Shown: positions 1-9,369 of the stretch, piece after piece
Layout of the letters: every line of letters begins with the position of its first letter
Position numbering within the stretch: the first letter of the stretch is position 1
Assembly: GCA_022565615.1 (NCBI GenBank)
Contig: JAIUMM010000011.1
Coordinates: 1 to 44,331 of the forward strand
Length of the DNA: 44,331 nucleotides
Source: Nanobdellota archaeon
Lineage (GTDB): Archaea; Nanobdellota; Nanobdellia; Woesearchaeales; UBA583
Direction: 5' to 3'
Notes under the pieces: generated by a model
Databases searched by the model: none
The model's input: the letters and a program-made list of their open reading frames with translations, nothing else
Told to the model about the DNA's origin: nothing
Program-made: the position numbers and the translations under genes

Positions 1-1
1 T

Positions 2-970
2 CTTGTAATTATTCCATTTGGAGGAGCAAAAGGAGGAATTGCTTTTAATACAAAAGAATACTCTAAAGCTGAAATTGAGCGAATTTCAAGAAAATATGTG
101 GAAGAGATGTTTTCAATTTTAGGAGCTAATATTGATATTCCAGCACCTGATGTAAATACAAATGCTCAAATAATGGGATATTTTGTAGATGAATTTGAGA
201 AAATTAAACAAAGAAAAGAACCAGGTTCTTTTACAGGAAAAGCAATAGAGATGGGAGGAAGCTTAGGTCGTGATATTTCAACTTCATATGGAGCATTTGT
301 AATTTTAAAAAAATTATTTGAAAATCAAAACAATAAAGATTCGAATACTATTTCAATTGCAATTGAAGGATTTGGAAATGCAGGTCAAAATATTGCAAAA
401 TTTGCTCAAAAAGAAGGTTTTAATGTTGTAGCTGTAAGTGATTCAAGTGGAGCTGTATGTAATAAAGAAGGACTTAATATTGAAGAATTAATCAAACATA
501 AACAAGAGAAAAAACCTTTGAAAGATTATTCAAAATCAGATATTGAACATATTACAAATGAAGATTTAAAAGCTCTTGAAGTTGATGTATTAATTCCAGC
601 AGCATTAGGAGATAGTATTACAAAAGAAAATGTATCTTCAATTAAAGCAAAATATATTATTGAACTTGCAAATGCTCCAATTACTTCACAAGCAGATGAA
701 GAGTTGCATAACAAAGGTGTTGTTATTATTCCAGATATTTTAGCAAATTCAGGAGGAGTAATTGTGTCATACTTTGAGTGGGTTCAAAATACACAAAACT
801 GGTATTGGACATATGATGATGTAATTTCAAAACTTGAAGAAAAAATTTCTTCTTCATATCAAGAGTTACAAGAATATTCAAAACAACATGAAGTAAATCT
901 GCGAGTTGGAGCATATGCTCTTGCACTAAAGAGAATTAGTAACGCACAGAAAAGAAGAGGATTAATGTAG
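2..970 (+). CDS. gdhA: Glutamate dehydrogenase, C-terminal part (5' end outside window)
   Basis: Oxidative deamination of glutamate to 2-oxoglutarate with NAD(P), or the reverse; a cytosolic link between carbon and nitrogen metabolism. The reading frame is open to the left edge. The first visible residues include PFGGAKGGI, the family's substrate-binding segment with its conserved lysine. Next come the IPAPDVNT segment, the Rossmann dinucleotide motif GFGNAGQ, and the C-terminal ANSGGVIVSYFEWVQN block typical of Glu/Leu/Phe/Val dehydrogenases. About 322 residues are present, so roughly 90-100 N-terminal residues should lie upstream. A 9-bp stem-loop follows the stop. The next gene is convergent. 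The family call is secure; glutamate rather than another amino acid as substrate is the most likely reading. Confidence 0.93.
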   Translation, partial: LVIIPFGGAKGGIAFNTKEYSKAEIERISRKYVEEMFSILGANIDIPAPDVNTNAQIMGYFVDEFEKIKQRKEPGSFTGKAIEMGGSLGRDISTSYGAFVILKKLFENQNNKDSNTISIAIEGFGNAGQNIAKFAQKEGFNVVAVSDSSGAVCNKEGLNIEELIKHKQEKKPLKDYSKSDIEHITNEDLKALEVDVLIPAALGDSITKENVSSIKAKYIIELANAPITSQADEELHNKGVVIIPDILANSGGVIVSYFEWVQNTQNWYWTYDDVISKLEEKISSSYQELQEYSKQHEVNLRVGAYALALKRISNAQKRRGLM

Positions 971-974
971 TTGT

Positions 975-995
975 AAGATTTTTTTCAAAAATCTT
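975..995. terminator. Stem-loop after gdhA, between convergent genes
   Basis: Perfect 9-bp inverted repeat (AAGATTTTT / AAAAATCTT) with a 3-nt loop, starting 5 nt after the gdhA stop and ending just before the end of the convergent HEPN gene at 1002. The arms give U-rich 3' sequence on both strands, so it could act for both transcripts. The role is inferred from position and structure. Confidence 0.5.
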
Positions 996-1001
996 GAATA
1001 T

Positions 1002-2762
1002 TTAATAATTCATTTGATAACAAATTATTTTGTTAACATTTTCTTTATTTAATGAATTAGATTTTTCTTTAATTAAACTTTGGAAGTATTCTTCCTCTAT
1101 TTTTATTTTTGATATTAAGCCTTCGATATTACTAATTGAAGGATTATTTTTATGCATTATAATTAATGAATCCAAAATCTTATCTAAATATTCGTGTAAA
1201 TTTTCAAGTAAGTCTCTTAAATATGGAACTTGTGTATTACTATGAACTAACATATTTCTGGCTCTATAAATTCTTTGAAATTGCCAGCGAACATGTTTTT
1301 CATGTTTTTTTAATCTTGAATTTATATTTTTAAAATTTAAAAATATATCTCTAAGATTTGAAATTTTATTTATTAATAAAGGATTATTAAACGATAAAAA
1401 CTCGTAAATTTTAAGTCTTAGGTCATCATATTCTGCTAATGATATTAGATATAAAAATTTTTGAAAGTCTTTTATAGGTTCATTTATTTCCTGTAAAACT
1501 TGCGAGTAATCTTCTTTGTAATATTTATCTAATATATTATGGATATCTACAACATATGGATAGAAGTAATCAGATATTAGAAGAGAGTTTAATGTCTCCC
1601 ACATATTATGAACTCTTTTTTTCCCAATTTCTAAGTTAATAAAAATACTTTCAATCCCTGACCATAGTGTTATAAATTGGTGGTTTATATTATCTGTTTT
1701 CATGACATCTTTATGTGCTATCAAAGTCGGAAATAGACTCATCTTCAAATGAAATAGAAATTTAAAAAGTTCTTCTATATTCTTTGCAATATGACTATAA
1801 CTTTTATCCTTTCTTTTGAAAACTTCATTTGTACCACTATCTATTGAAAATGATTTTTTCTCTTCAGAATCATAAATAAGAACTTCTTTTCCAAGGCCAA
1901 TCTCAAACTGATGGTATCTGTATCTTAGAAGGGATTCAAATTGCTCAATTAACTCTTCGGAATTATTTTTAGCAGAAAAAATATCAAATCCTTTGATTGA
2001 TTTAATTTCAAGATAAAGTTTATTTTTTTCTGAAAAATTTATTCTATTGGATAAATATTCTTCAGGTAAATTTTCAAAAATTTTGAACTCGGTACCTTTT
2101 ACAGCACTTTTAATTATTGTACCTTTTGAGACTTTCGAGATCTTAAATAAAATATTAAATTCCTTTTCTTTAAGGTTAAATACGGATAAAAAATTATCAA
2201 TTTCCAAATTAGACTTGATTTTTTTTGTTGAAAAAAAAAATTTTTTTGTGTGATTGTATATAAATCTTTTTGAATAACCAATATATGAAATTTGAGAAAA
2301 ATAAATTTGAATTAAAGATGTAAGTTCTTTCTTCTTTTTTTGCTCATTATTCTTAATAATTTTAATAATTTCTTTTTTAGCTATTTCAATATAATTATAA
2401 TTGAGTAAATCATTTAATAGATTAATTATTTTAATTAAATTATCTATATTGTCAATGTTATTTTTAATTTCTTTTTCATAAATTCTTTTTTGTTCTTTAA
2501 GTATAATATCAATAACTTTATCTTTAATTAGACTTTCGAGTAATTCTTCAACTATTGGTCTATAAGCATTTTCAGATATAATTTCTTTTTTAATTAAAGG
2601 ATAAAATAATATAAATTCTTTACATAATAAGTGTGTATTTAAAATTTTAAGTTTATAAGAACTTAGATTAAAATCATACAGACTATCTTCTAATGATTGT
2701 GCAAAGAATTTAAGAGCATCTAAATTTTTACCTTCCCAAAAATTATTTTTAATTGGCAACAT
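1002..2762 (-). CDS. Large HEPN-domain protein (Apea-like), putative RNase
   Basis: Protein of 586 aa with no recognised name. Near the C-terminus it carries R502-N-M-L-V-H507, a perfect R-x4-H motif within a predicted helical bundle. This is the catalytic signature of HEPN domains, which are often metal-independent RNases in abortive-infection, toxin or CRISPR systems. Upstream, around residues 365-385, QFITLWSGIESIFINLE resembles the first helix of the Apea-type HEPN fold. The N-terminal half is Lys/Ile/Asn-rich and mostly helical without clear motifs. No transmembrane segment is seen. It is monocistronic and convergent to gdhA, with a TATA box at 2784-2793 and no partner antitoxin adjacent. 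An antiviral or stress RNase role is inference. Confidence 0.6.
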   Translation of the reverse strand: MLPIKNNFWEGKNLDALKFFAQSLEDSLYDFNLSSYKLKILNTHLLCKEFILFYPLIKKEIISENAYRPIVEELLESLIKDKVIDIILKEQKRIYEKEIKNNIDNIDNLIKIINLLNDLLNYNYIEIAKKEIIKIIKNNEQKKKKELTSLIQIYFSQISYIGYSKRFIYNHTKKFFFSTKKIKSNLEIDNFLSVFNLKEKEFNILFKISKVSKGTIIKSAVKGTEFKIFENLPEEYLSNRINFSEKNKLYLEIKSIKGFDIFSAKNNSEELIEQFESLLRYRYHQFEIGLGKEVLIYDSEEKKSFSIDSGTNEVFKRKDKSYSHIAKNIEELFKFLFHLKMSLFPTLIAHKDVMKTDNINHQFITLWSGIESIFINLEIGKKRVHNMWETLNSLLISDYFYPYVVDIHNILDKYYKEDYSQVLQEINEPIKDFQKFLYLISLAEYDDLRLKIYEFLSFNNPLLINKISNLRDIFLNFKNINSRLKKHEKHVRWQFQRIYRARNMLVHSNTQVPYLRDLLENLHEYLDKILDSLIIMHKNNPSISNIEGLISKIKIEEEYFQSLIKEKSNSLNKENVNKIICYQMNY

Positions 2763-2783
2763 ATATTTTTGAAGGAATTAAAG

Positions 2784-2793
2784 TTTATAAATA
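2784..2793 (-). promoter_or_regulatory. TATA box of the HEPN gene
   Basis: TTTATAAATA on the upstream side of the minus-strand start at 2762, with 21 nt between box and ATG. This matches a leaderless or nearly leaderless archaeal promoter. Confidence 0.5.
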
Positions 2794-2898
2794 TATTTAT
2801 ATAGTAAAATTGAATCTTCAACTTTTTTTTAAAATTTAAATTAATATATATAAAATTATCTACTAATGGTCTTCCTCCCCCGATAATGCTATAAAATA

Positions 2899-2907
2899 TT
2901 TATAAAT
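2899..2907 (+). promoter_or_regulatory. TATA box of the MFS-like transporter gene
   Basis: TTTATAAAT with 26 nt before the ATG at 2934. It implies a transcript starting at or a few bases before the start codon. The divergent interval 2763-2933 otherwise holds only a short C-rich patch near 2876-2881. Confidence 0.5.
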
Positions 2908-2933
2908 TAAAATTTAACATTTAAAATAGATTT

Positions 2934-4115
2934 ATGTTTCATTCAAACTATTATTTAAGTTTATCAAAACTACTTCACTCTCCTATGACTCAAATTTATT
3001 TATTTGAGAGTATATTTATGTTTGTAAAAACATTAGTTGGAGTATTTATTCCACTTTATTTATATTCACAAGGAATTGATTTAATAACAATCTTTTTATT
3101 TATGGGATTTGTATCATTTGTAAAAGTTCTTTTTGACCCACTTGCAATTTCAATACTAAATAAAGTTGGTTTTAAATGGACACTTACAATATCAATTCCA
3201 GTATATATATTATTTTTATATTCAATAAATGATATATCTAACTCACTAATTGAACTCACAACGAGTTTGTTACTCCTCTCCTTACACATGGCCTTATTTT
3301 GGCCAGCAATGCACGCTGAAGTTGCACAAAGAAGTCTTGGAAATTCTTCTAAAATTGGAAACTTACAATTAATTATTACAATAGTTACAGCATTTGCACC
3401 AGCAGTTGGAGGATTTTTATTAGAATTCTCATCATATCAAATATTACTAACGCTCTCTTTTATACTATTAGTATTAGCTTCAATTCCTCTTTTACTTACA
3501 AAAGATATTGCTCTTAAAAAAGTTCAATTTAATTATGCAACAATTGTTAAATATTTAAAACTTAAAAAAAATAGATGTAATATTCCATTTTATGGAGAAG
3601 GAATTGAAGGAATATTAGTATTAGTTGTTGCACCTCTTTTATTTTTTATTTGGATGAATTCAAATTTTGCAACAGTAGGTTTCATATTCACATTAGTTTC
3701 ATATTTAACAATCGTATTTGTTTTTATCTTTAAAAAAATAGTTGTAAAATATCCTAAGAGAAAATCACTAAAAAGAGTTTCTCAAGTTACAAGTATTAGT
3801 TGGATTTTTAGAGCTGTTGCTTTTAGTTTAGGTGGAGTTATTTTAATCATCTCAGAAGTATTAGATAAAATGTTAGGAAAAGCTTTTTACATTACATATT
3901 TAAGTGTATTATTTGATGTTGAAGAAAAAGATAAATTATTTGAGTATATTATGCAAAGAGAAGTTGCAATTGGAATTGTAAAAGGAATAGTTGGAATGGC
4001 TATTGCTCTTGCTTTGTATATATTTGATTATTCATTATATGTATTAATAATCTCTTTATTAATTGGAATTATTGCATCTTTAATGAAAGGATTACTTGCA
4101 GATTTAACAAGATAA
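2934..4115 (+). CDS. MFS-like membrane transporter
   Basis: Polytopic membrane protein of 393 aa with at least ten hydrophobic helices by eye and a size typical of major facilitator permeases. Segments such as FIPLYLYSQGIDLITIFLFMGFV, a loop near residue 130 after WPAMHAEVAQRS, and a paired second half (from about residue 210) fit the MFS six-plus-six layout. No substrate-specific motif is recognised. It stands alone between the divergent HEPN gene and ileS, which has its own promoter. Efflux or nutrient uptake cannot be separated from sequence alone. Confidence 0.6.
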   Translation: MFHSNYYLSLSKLLHSPMTQIYLFESIFMFVKTLVGVFIPLYLYSQGIDLITIFLFMGFVSFVKVLFDPLAISILNKVGFKWTLTISIPVYILFLYSINDISNSLIELTTSLLLLSLHMALFWPAMHAEVAQRSLGNSSKIGNLQLIITIVTAFAPAVGGFLLEFSSYQILLTLSFILLVLASIPLLLTKDIALKKVQFNYATIVKYLKLKKNRCNIPFYGEGIEGILVLVVAPLLFFIWMNSNFATVGFIFTLVSYLTIVFVFIFKKIVVKYPKRKSLKRVSQVTSISWIFRAVAFSLGGVILIISEVLDKMLGKAFYITYLSVLFDVEEKDKLFEYIMQREVAIGIVKGIVGMAIALALYIFDYSLYVLIISLLIGIIASLMKGLLADLTR

Positions 4116-4147
4116 TACTATATTTACATTTATAATAATACAAAAAA

Positions 4148-4155
4148 TTTAAATA
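4148..4155 (+). promoter_or_regulatory. TATA box of ileS
   Basis: TTTAAATA with 21 nt before the ileS ATG at 4177. It predicts a leaderless mRNA, consistent with the absence of a Shine-Dalgarno site. Confidence 0.55.
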
Positions 4156-4176
4156 CTATATTCTTTATCTATTAAT

Positions 4177-7100
4177 ATGAACAACCAAAATTCAAATCTT
4201 TCTTACGAACTTGAAGTTCAACAAATGTGGGAAGATAAAAATATTTATTCAAAAGTTAAAGAACAAAAACAAGGACGAGAAGTTTTTTCATGGGTTGAAG
4301 GTCCACCATATCCAACAGGAGAAGCACATTTAGGACATTTAAGAAACTGGGCAATTAAAGATAGTGTATTTCGGTTTAAAAGATTTCAAGGATATGATGT
4401 GTATACTAAAGATGGGTATGATGTTCATGGACTTCCAATTGAGCAAAAAGTTCAAAAAGAACTTGGAATTGAAGATACTAAACAACTTTTAAAATTTGGA
4501 GAAGAAAAATTTGTTGATAAATGTAGAGAATATGTTGATAGAATTATTAATGATATGAAAGGACTTAGAGCTAGATATGGTTTAAGTATTGCAAAAGAGC
4601 ATTATCAAACTTCACACCCGCAGTATATTTCAATGGCGTGGAGATTTTTTAAAAAAGCTCAAGAAAAAAATTTATTATATAAAGATTATAGATGTGTTGC
4701 ATGGTCACCAGGACTTGAAACTACTCTTAGTGATTATGAGGTTAAAGATAGTTATGCAATGCTTAATGATCCTTCAATTTATGTACGAATTAAACTAAAA
4801 GATGAACATACAACAACTAAGTTTAGTGAGTATGTAGTTATTTGGACAACTACTCCTTGGACACTTGAGGCAAATTTAGCAGTTGGTGTACACAAAGATT
4901 TTGAATATTCAAAAGTTAAAGTACATTTTGAAGATGGTGAAGAGTGCGTATTAATTGTAGCAACAGCATTAGTTGAAAATTGTATGAATATTTTTTCTAA
5001 ATCAAGACCTATTTCAAACTATGAAGAAATTGAAGTTGTGAAAGGAGAACAATTAGTAGGATGTAGATATGAGCCAATTTATTCTCAAAATGTAACTCAA
5101 AAGCGATTACATAAAGATGATAGTTATCATAGAATTGTACATGCAGATTTTGTAAGTTTAGGAGGAAATGAAGATGCATATTTAGAGAAATTAGAGAGAA
5201 AAAAATTCAAACATGACCATACTCAAGATGTAGCAACAAGTCAAGCAGAAGTTGAAGAACATGAAAAAGAAGTTGAAGCAGTTCAACAAGAAGAACAAAT
5301 TTTAAAAGAAAAATCAAGTAAGAAAAAAATTGCAGATGGAACAGGGCTTGTTCATGAAGCTCCTGCACATGGAATGGAAGACTTTGAATTATGTAGAAAT
5401 TTAGGAATAACTGAGGCGTATTGTATTGTTGGTTCAAAAGGTGAGATGATAAAAGAGAGTAAATGGGCTGGAATATTTTTTAAAGATGCAGATGCTAAAA
5501 TTATTGAATATTTAATGAGTACTAAACAGATGCTTCATTATGAATATAAAGAGCATAAATATCCTCTTTGTTGGAGATCTAAAGTTCCAATTGTATATAG
5601 AACAACAGAGCAGTGGTATATTAAAAGAAGTGAGTTAATTGAAGACATGATTTCAAGTAATTCTAAAGATGTAGAGTGGTTTCCAAAAACAGCAAAGGGA
5701 GCATTTAATAATTTACTCTCAAATGCTGGAGATTGGGCAATTTCAAGACAAAGATTTTGGGGAACTCCTCTTCCAATTTTTGAGCATAAAGATTCAGGAG
5801 AGTACATTGTAGTTGGTTCAAAAGAAGAATTAGAAGAATTAACACAAACTCAACTTGATGATGTTCATAAGACAGATTTACAACCACTTGTAATTAAAAA
5901 AGATGGAAAAGAGTTTAGATTTGTAAATTATACTTGCGATGTATGGTTTGATTCAGGATGTGCAAGTTTTGCATCTCATTACAATGAAGGTTTAAGTTTT
6001 GATGAGATTATTGAAAAGTATTACCCGCTTTCATGGATTACAGAAGGAGAAGATCAAATGAGAGGTTGGTTTTCATCATTGATGAATGTTGGATATTTAA
6101 CAACAGGTAAAGTTCCATATAATCAAGTTCTCTTTTACAGATTCGTAATGGATAAAGATGGGGTGAAGATGAGTAAGAGTATTGGAAATGGTATTTCAGG
6201 AAATGAAGCTATTGATACTTGGGGTGCTGATAGAACAAGATATTATTTATTGTATAAAACAGCTCCAGAAGAACAACTAAACTTTAACCCTGAAGAATTT
6301 TCAATTGTGGATGGGGTATTTAATACTATTGACAATGTATTTAAATTTACAAACTCATATTTAGAAGAACATCAACAACATTTAGAAGAGGATTCATTAG
6401 TTGACAATATTGAAGATGAGTGGATTTTAAAAATTCTAGAACAAACTCAACAAAAAATTATTTCTTTAATGAATGAGTATAGATTTGATCAAGCAATTAG
6501 AGTACTTGAAGAGTTTATTGTAGAGGAGTATTCAAAAACATATTTAAAACTTGTAAAAGAGAGATGTGAAGGAGTTGATACTTCATTAATGAAAGTATTT
6601 GCTATTGTAAATAAAGCAGTTTGTATTAATTTAGCTATGTTCTCACCCTTTAAAGCAGAAGAGTTATATCAAAAATCTATTTTATTATTCAAATATGAAA
6701 GTGTATTGCTTGAAGAATTTAATGAAGTGTTTAGTGATGCTCAAGACTCAATTGTTGAGAACTTCTCAGTTGCACAAGATGTTGTTCAAGCAATTTTAAG
6801 TAGTCGTGAAAAAGCAAAAATTGGTGTAAGATGGCCTCTTAAAGATGTGAGAATTATTTCATCTAATGTTGAATTAAAAGAACAACTTACACCTTTTGAG
6901 GAATTAATTAAGCAACTTACAAATATTGATGAAATTTCATATGATTCTCAAGGAATTGAGATGAGCTATGTAATAAAGCCTAATTTTGCTTCACTTAAAG
7001 ATAAATTTGGTCAAGATATGGGAAGAGTAATTGGAATTATTAATAAAGAAAAAGATGAATTATCAAAATCAGTTCAAGAAGGTAATTTAAGTATTACTAT

Positions 7101-7491
7101 TTCAGGAATTGAAATTGATTTAACAACAGATATTTTAGTTGAAACTATAATCTCCTCACAAGATGTTATTAGTTCTAAATTTAGTTTAGGAGATGTAATT
7201 GTAAATACACATCAAGATGAAGAATTATTAAAAAGAGGATATGTAAGAGAGATTATTAGAAGAATTCAAGATTTAAGAAAAGAGTCAGGGTATGAGAAAA
7301 AAGATGTTGTATGTGTGTCATTTGAAGGTTCAAGTGAATATTATTTAAATCTATTTAATGATTTTAGAGATATTATTATGCAAAAAGTTGGAGCAAATGA
7401 TTTAATTATAAATAGAGTTTTAAAATATTCAAAAGAGGATGAAATAAAAGAGCAAAAGTTAGTAGTAAGTATTGAGAAGAAGGAGAGTTAA
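4177..7491 (+). CDS. ileS: Isoleucyl-tRNA synthetase
   Basis: Class I aminoacyl-tRNA synthetase charging tRNA-Ile (1104 aa). Visible signatures: the HIGH-type motif HLGH at residues 51-54 after the GPPYPTGEA block; the CP1 editing domain, including TTTPWTLEANLAVGV and, after an insert, GTGLVHEAPAHG; the WAISRQRFWGTPLPIF core motif; and KMSKS at 664-668. The C-terminal part holds the anticodon-binding helices. A charged, low-complexity stretch of about 43 residues (344-386, rich in Glu/Gln/Lys) interrupts the editing domain just before GTGLVHEAPAHG and looks lineage-specific. Length is in the range of the archaeal/eukaryotic-type enzyme. It has its own TATA box and is not obviously co-transcribed with neighbours. 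Confidence 0.96.
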   Translation: MNNQNSNLSYELEVQQMWEDKNIYSKVKEQKQGREVFSWVEGPPYPTGEAHLGHLRNWAIKDSVFRFKRFQGYDVYTKDGYDVHGLPIEQKVQKELGIEDTKQLLKFGEEKFVDKCREYVDRIINDMKGLRARYGLSIAKEHYQTSHPQYISMAWRFFKKAQEKNLLYKDYRCVAWSPGLETTLSDYEVKDSYAMLNDPSIYVRIKLKDEHTTTKFSEYVVIWTTTPWTLEANLAVGVHKDFEYSKVKVHFEDGEECVLIVATALVENCMNIFSKSRPISNYEEIEVVKGEQLVGCRYEPIYSQNVTQKRLHKDDSYHRIVHADFVSLGGNEDAYLEKLERKKFKHDHTQDVATSQAEVEEHEKEVEAVQQEEQILKEKSSKKKIADGTGLVHEAPAHGMEDFELCRNLGITEAYCIVGSKGEMIKESKWAGIFFKDADAKIIEYLMSTKQMLHYEYKEHKYPLCWRSKVPIVYRTTEQWYIKRSELIEDMISSNSKDVEWFPKTAKGAFNNLLSNAGDWAISRQRFWGTPLPIFEHKDSGEYIVVGSKEELEELTQTQLDDVHKTDLQPLVIKKDGKEFRFVNYTCDVWFDSGCASFASHYNEGLSFDEIIEKYYPLSWITEGEDQMRGWFSSLMNVGYLTTGKVPYNQVLFYRFVMDKDGVKMSKSIGNGISGNEAIDTWGADRTRYYLLYKTAPEEQLNFNPEEFSIVDGVFNTIDNVFKFTNSYLEEHQQHLEEDSLVDNIEDEWILKILEQTQQKIISLMNEYRFDQAIRVLEEFIVEEYSKTYLKLVKERCEGVDTSLMKVFAIVNKAVCINLAMFSPFKAEELYQKSILLFKYESVLLEEFNEVFSDAQDSIVENFSVAQDVVQAILSSREKAKIGVRWPLKDVRIISSNVELKEQLTPFEELIKQLTNIDEISYDSQGIEMSYVIKPNFASLKDKFGQDMGRVIGIINKEKDELSKSVQEGNLSITISGIEIDLTTDILVETIISSQDVISSKFSLGDVIVNTHQDEELLKRGYVREIIRRIQDLRKESGYEKKDVVCVSFEGSSEYYLNLFNDFRDIIMQKVGANDLIINRVLKYSKEDEIKEQKLVVSIEKKES

Positions 7492-7577
7492 TTTGATGTA
7501 ACTCCAAATCATTTCTCTTTTTTAAAATACTACTCATAAGAAGTAACAATTATAAATCCATTAATATTATTTAATGT

Positions 7578-8393
7578 ATGTATCAACAACAATCTCAAAT
7601 ATCTTCTCAATTTCAAAGAATTGACTCTTTTGATTCTTGTGGTGGTTCTTTAGAAGAAGTACTAATAAAAGCAAAAGATTATGAATTTGGAGTTTTAGAT
7701 ACTTGTTTTTTAGGGACTACTCATTTTATAAGTGAATTACATTCTCAAATAAAAGATTTTAATTTATTTCCAAGATTTCAAAGTTCTAAACGAATTAATT
7801 TAGTAAGAGAACTTAAAGATTTGAGTTTAAATCACGCACTTCAATTGAGAAATTACATAGGACTAAACTTAGCTATAACAACTTTATGTGCGTTAGAAGA
7901 AATAAAGAGAGGAATTGAAATTTTTGATTTAAAGTATGGGGAAATTGAGTCCAGTTTTAGAAATGATAATGGTAATAGAGAATTTGAGTTTGTAATGGAA
8001 GATTTGAAAAGAATTAAGGAAATTCAAAAAGATTCATTTTTACATTTGAAAGAAAATTCTCAGTCAAGAGCAGATTTAATTAAAAAATCAAATGTATTGT
8101 TTGATACTTTAGACATATCAAAATTTAATTTTTCTTATAAAGTTTTAAGTGTAGGGGGAAATAAAAGAAGAAGGACTCCAAGCAGTTGTGATATTAAACT
8201 TGTATGTTTAGCATCTTCTCTTAATCAAGGAATTATATTATCTAATGATTTTGATTGTAAGCAGGTTATTTCAGTTTTAAATCAAAAAAAAGTAAAAGTT
8301 CCAAGTATTTCTTTTCCAACAAAGATTTACAATGATTCAATAAGTATGTATTCAGATATACCATATAAATTTGGAATTTATTCAATGAGTTGA
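7578..8393 (+). CDS. PIN-like domain protein A
   Basis: Protein of 271 aa with the acidic pattern of a PIN-like nuclease: an N-terminal strand ending LDT (FGVLDTCFLG, about residues 32-41), an internal EE in ALEEIKRG, then SCDIKLVCLASSLNQGIILSNDFD near 208-231. That last block matches the late PIN motif where Asp residues follow a helix and strand. The middle is helical and charged. The next gene has a similar size and layout, so the two look like distant paralogues. PIN proteins usually cut RNA as toxins, rRNA-processing factors or decay nucleases. No small antitoxin gene lies beside this one, so a toxin role is not assumed. The exact nuclease family is uncertain. Confidence 0.5.
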   Translation: MYQQQSQISSQFQRIDSFDSCGGSLEEVLIKAKDYEFGVLDTCFLGTTHFISELHSQIKDFNLFPRFQSSKRINLVRELKDLSLNHALQLRNYIGLNLAITTLCALEEIKRGIEIFDLKYGEIESSFRNDNGNREFEFVMEDLKRIKEIQKDSFLHLKENSQSRADLIKKSNVLFDTLDISKFNFSYKVLSVGGNKRRRTPSSCDIKLVCLASSLNQGIILSNDFDCKQVISVLNQKKVKVPSISFPTKIYNDSISMYSDIPYKFGIYSMS

Positions 8394-8411
8394 TTTTATT
8401 TAATAGAAATA

Positions 8412-8421
8412 TATATAAATA
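8412..8421 (+). promoter_or_regulatory. TATA box of the second PIN-like gene
   Basis: TATATAAATA with 16 nt before the ATG at 8438. It lies in the 44-nt gap after the first PIN-like gene, suggesting the second gene has its own start of transcription. Confidence 0.4.
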
Positions 8422-8437
8422 GAAAATATTTATAAAA

Positions 8438-9259
8438 ATGATGGCACTTGACTTAGGTGGTTATGAAGTAGTTACTATGAGAAAACCTTTCCAAGGATTT
8501 AGAAGGGTTGAAGAATTCTCAGGGAGAAATGGGGCTAAAGCTAAATATTTATTACCTCAAATTTCACAATCATTTCCTCTTATTTTAGATACTAATTTTG
8601 TTAATTTAGGAAGAATTTTTTCTGAAGTGAGATTTTTATTAGAAAATGAGACTGATTCAGATTTAGCTAAATACGTTTTACAATCAGGTTATGGTCAAAT
8701 AAAAACAATTTTCAATTTAGCTAAAGAGGGAAGACTAGTTTCAATTCCACAGATTGTGTCAGAAATTAAAAAAGGAATTAATGCTACTAATTGTATGATT
8801 GAAAATGAATGTCCTCAATTTACTCAACTTGGTTATTTTAAACATTTTTATCAAGTAAATGAGGCTCAGGAATTATCAAAAAATGCTAAATCGATGTTTT
8901 CTATGACTAAAATTTTACCATCTTATTTAACTAGAAATAGTTCAAGATATTTACAAAATTTATTAAAAGCAGAAGAGACAGCAACTTTAATATATGATAG
9001 AATAAACTTATCTCATAAAAGAACTAAATCTTTTGTAAAAACTCCTTCATTAGAAGATATGATATTAGGTACTTTTGGAGTTATAATAAATGCTCATGCA
9101 GTATGCACTGATGATACAGATATTTATCACTTTTATGATTTTTTAAGAAGTAAAGACTCCAATAATAAATTAAAAATACCCCCAATATGTTCATCGATTA
9201 GAAGACTACAAATTGGGGACGATAGTTTTTCAGATACTTTTTGTCGATTTACAAATTAA
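8438..9259 (+). CDS. PIN-like domain protein B
   Basis: Protein of 273 aa with another PIN-like arrangement: FPLILDTNFVNLG (first Asp on a strand, about residue 50), IPQIVSEIKKG (conserved Glu), then PSLEDMILGTFGVIINAHAVCTDDTDIYHF with clustered late Asp residues near the C-terminus. It lies 44 nt after protein A on the same strand and has nearly equal length, suggesting an old tandem duplication with strong divergence. A two-residue start choice (MM) is possible; the first ATG is used because the TATA spacing suits it. Function is inferred only at the nuclease-fold level. Confidence 0.5.
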   Translation: MMALDLGGYEVVTMRKPFQGFRRVEEFSGRNGAKAKYLLPQISQSFPLILDTNFVNLGRIFSEVRFLLENETDSDLAKYVLQSGYGQIKTIFNLAKEGRLVSIPQIVSEIKKGINATNCMIENECPQFTQLGYFKHFYQVNEAQELSKNAKSMFSMTKILPSYLTRNSSRYLQNLLKAEETATLIYDRINLSHKRTKSFVKTPSLEDMILGTFGVIINAHAVCTDDTDIYHFYDFLRSKDSNNKLKIPPICSSIRRLQIGDDSFSDTFCRFTN

Positions 9260-9340
9260 TTATAAAATTATATTAAATTCATATTTGGTTATTTTTTTAT
9301 ATCTAGTTATTTTTTCAACTCTTTAATTACTACTGAATTT

Positions 9341-9349
9341 TATATATAA
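9341..9349 (+). promoter_or_regulatory. TATA box of the transaldolase-pgi operon
   Basis: TATATATAA with 20 nt before the transaldolase ATG at 9370. It predicts a leaderless first cistron, unlike the internal pgi cistron, which has a Shine-Dalgarno site. Confidence 0.5.
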
Positions 9350-9369
9350 TTTTAGTTTAAAATTTATTA

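Noticed and set aside
2870-2895. C-rich patch in the divergent promoter region before the MFS-like gene
   Set aside because: Short, with no symmetry or repeat; could be an operator but nothing supports it.
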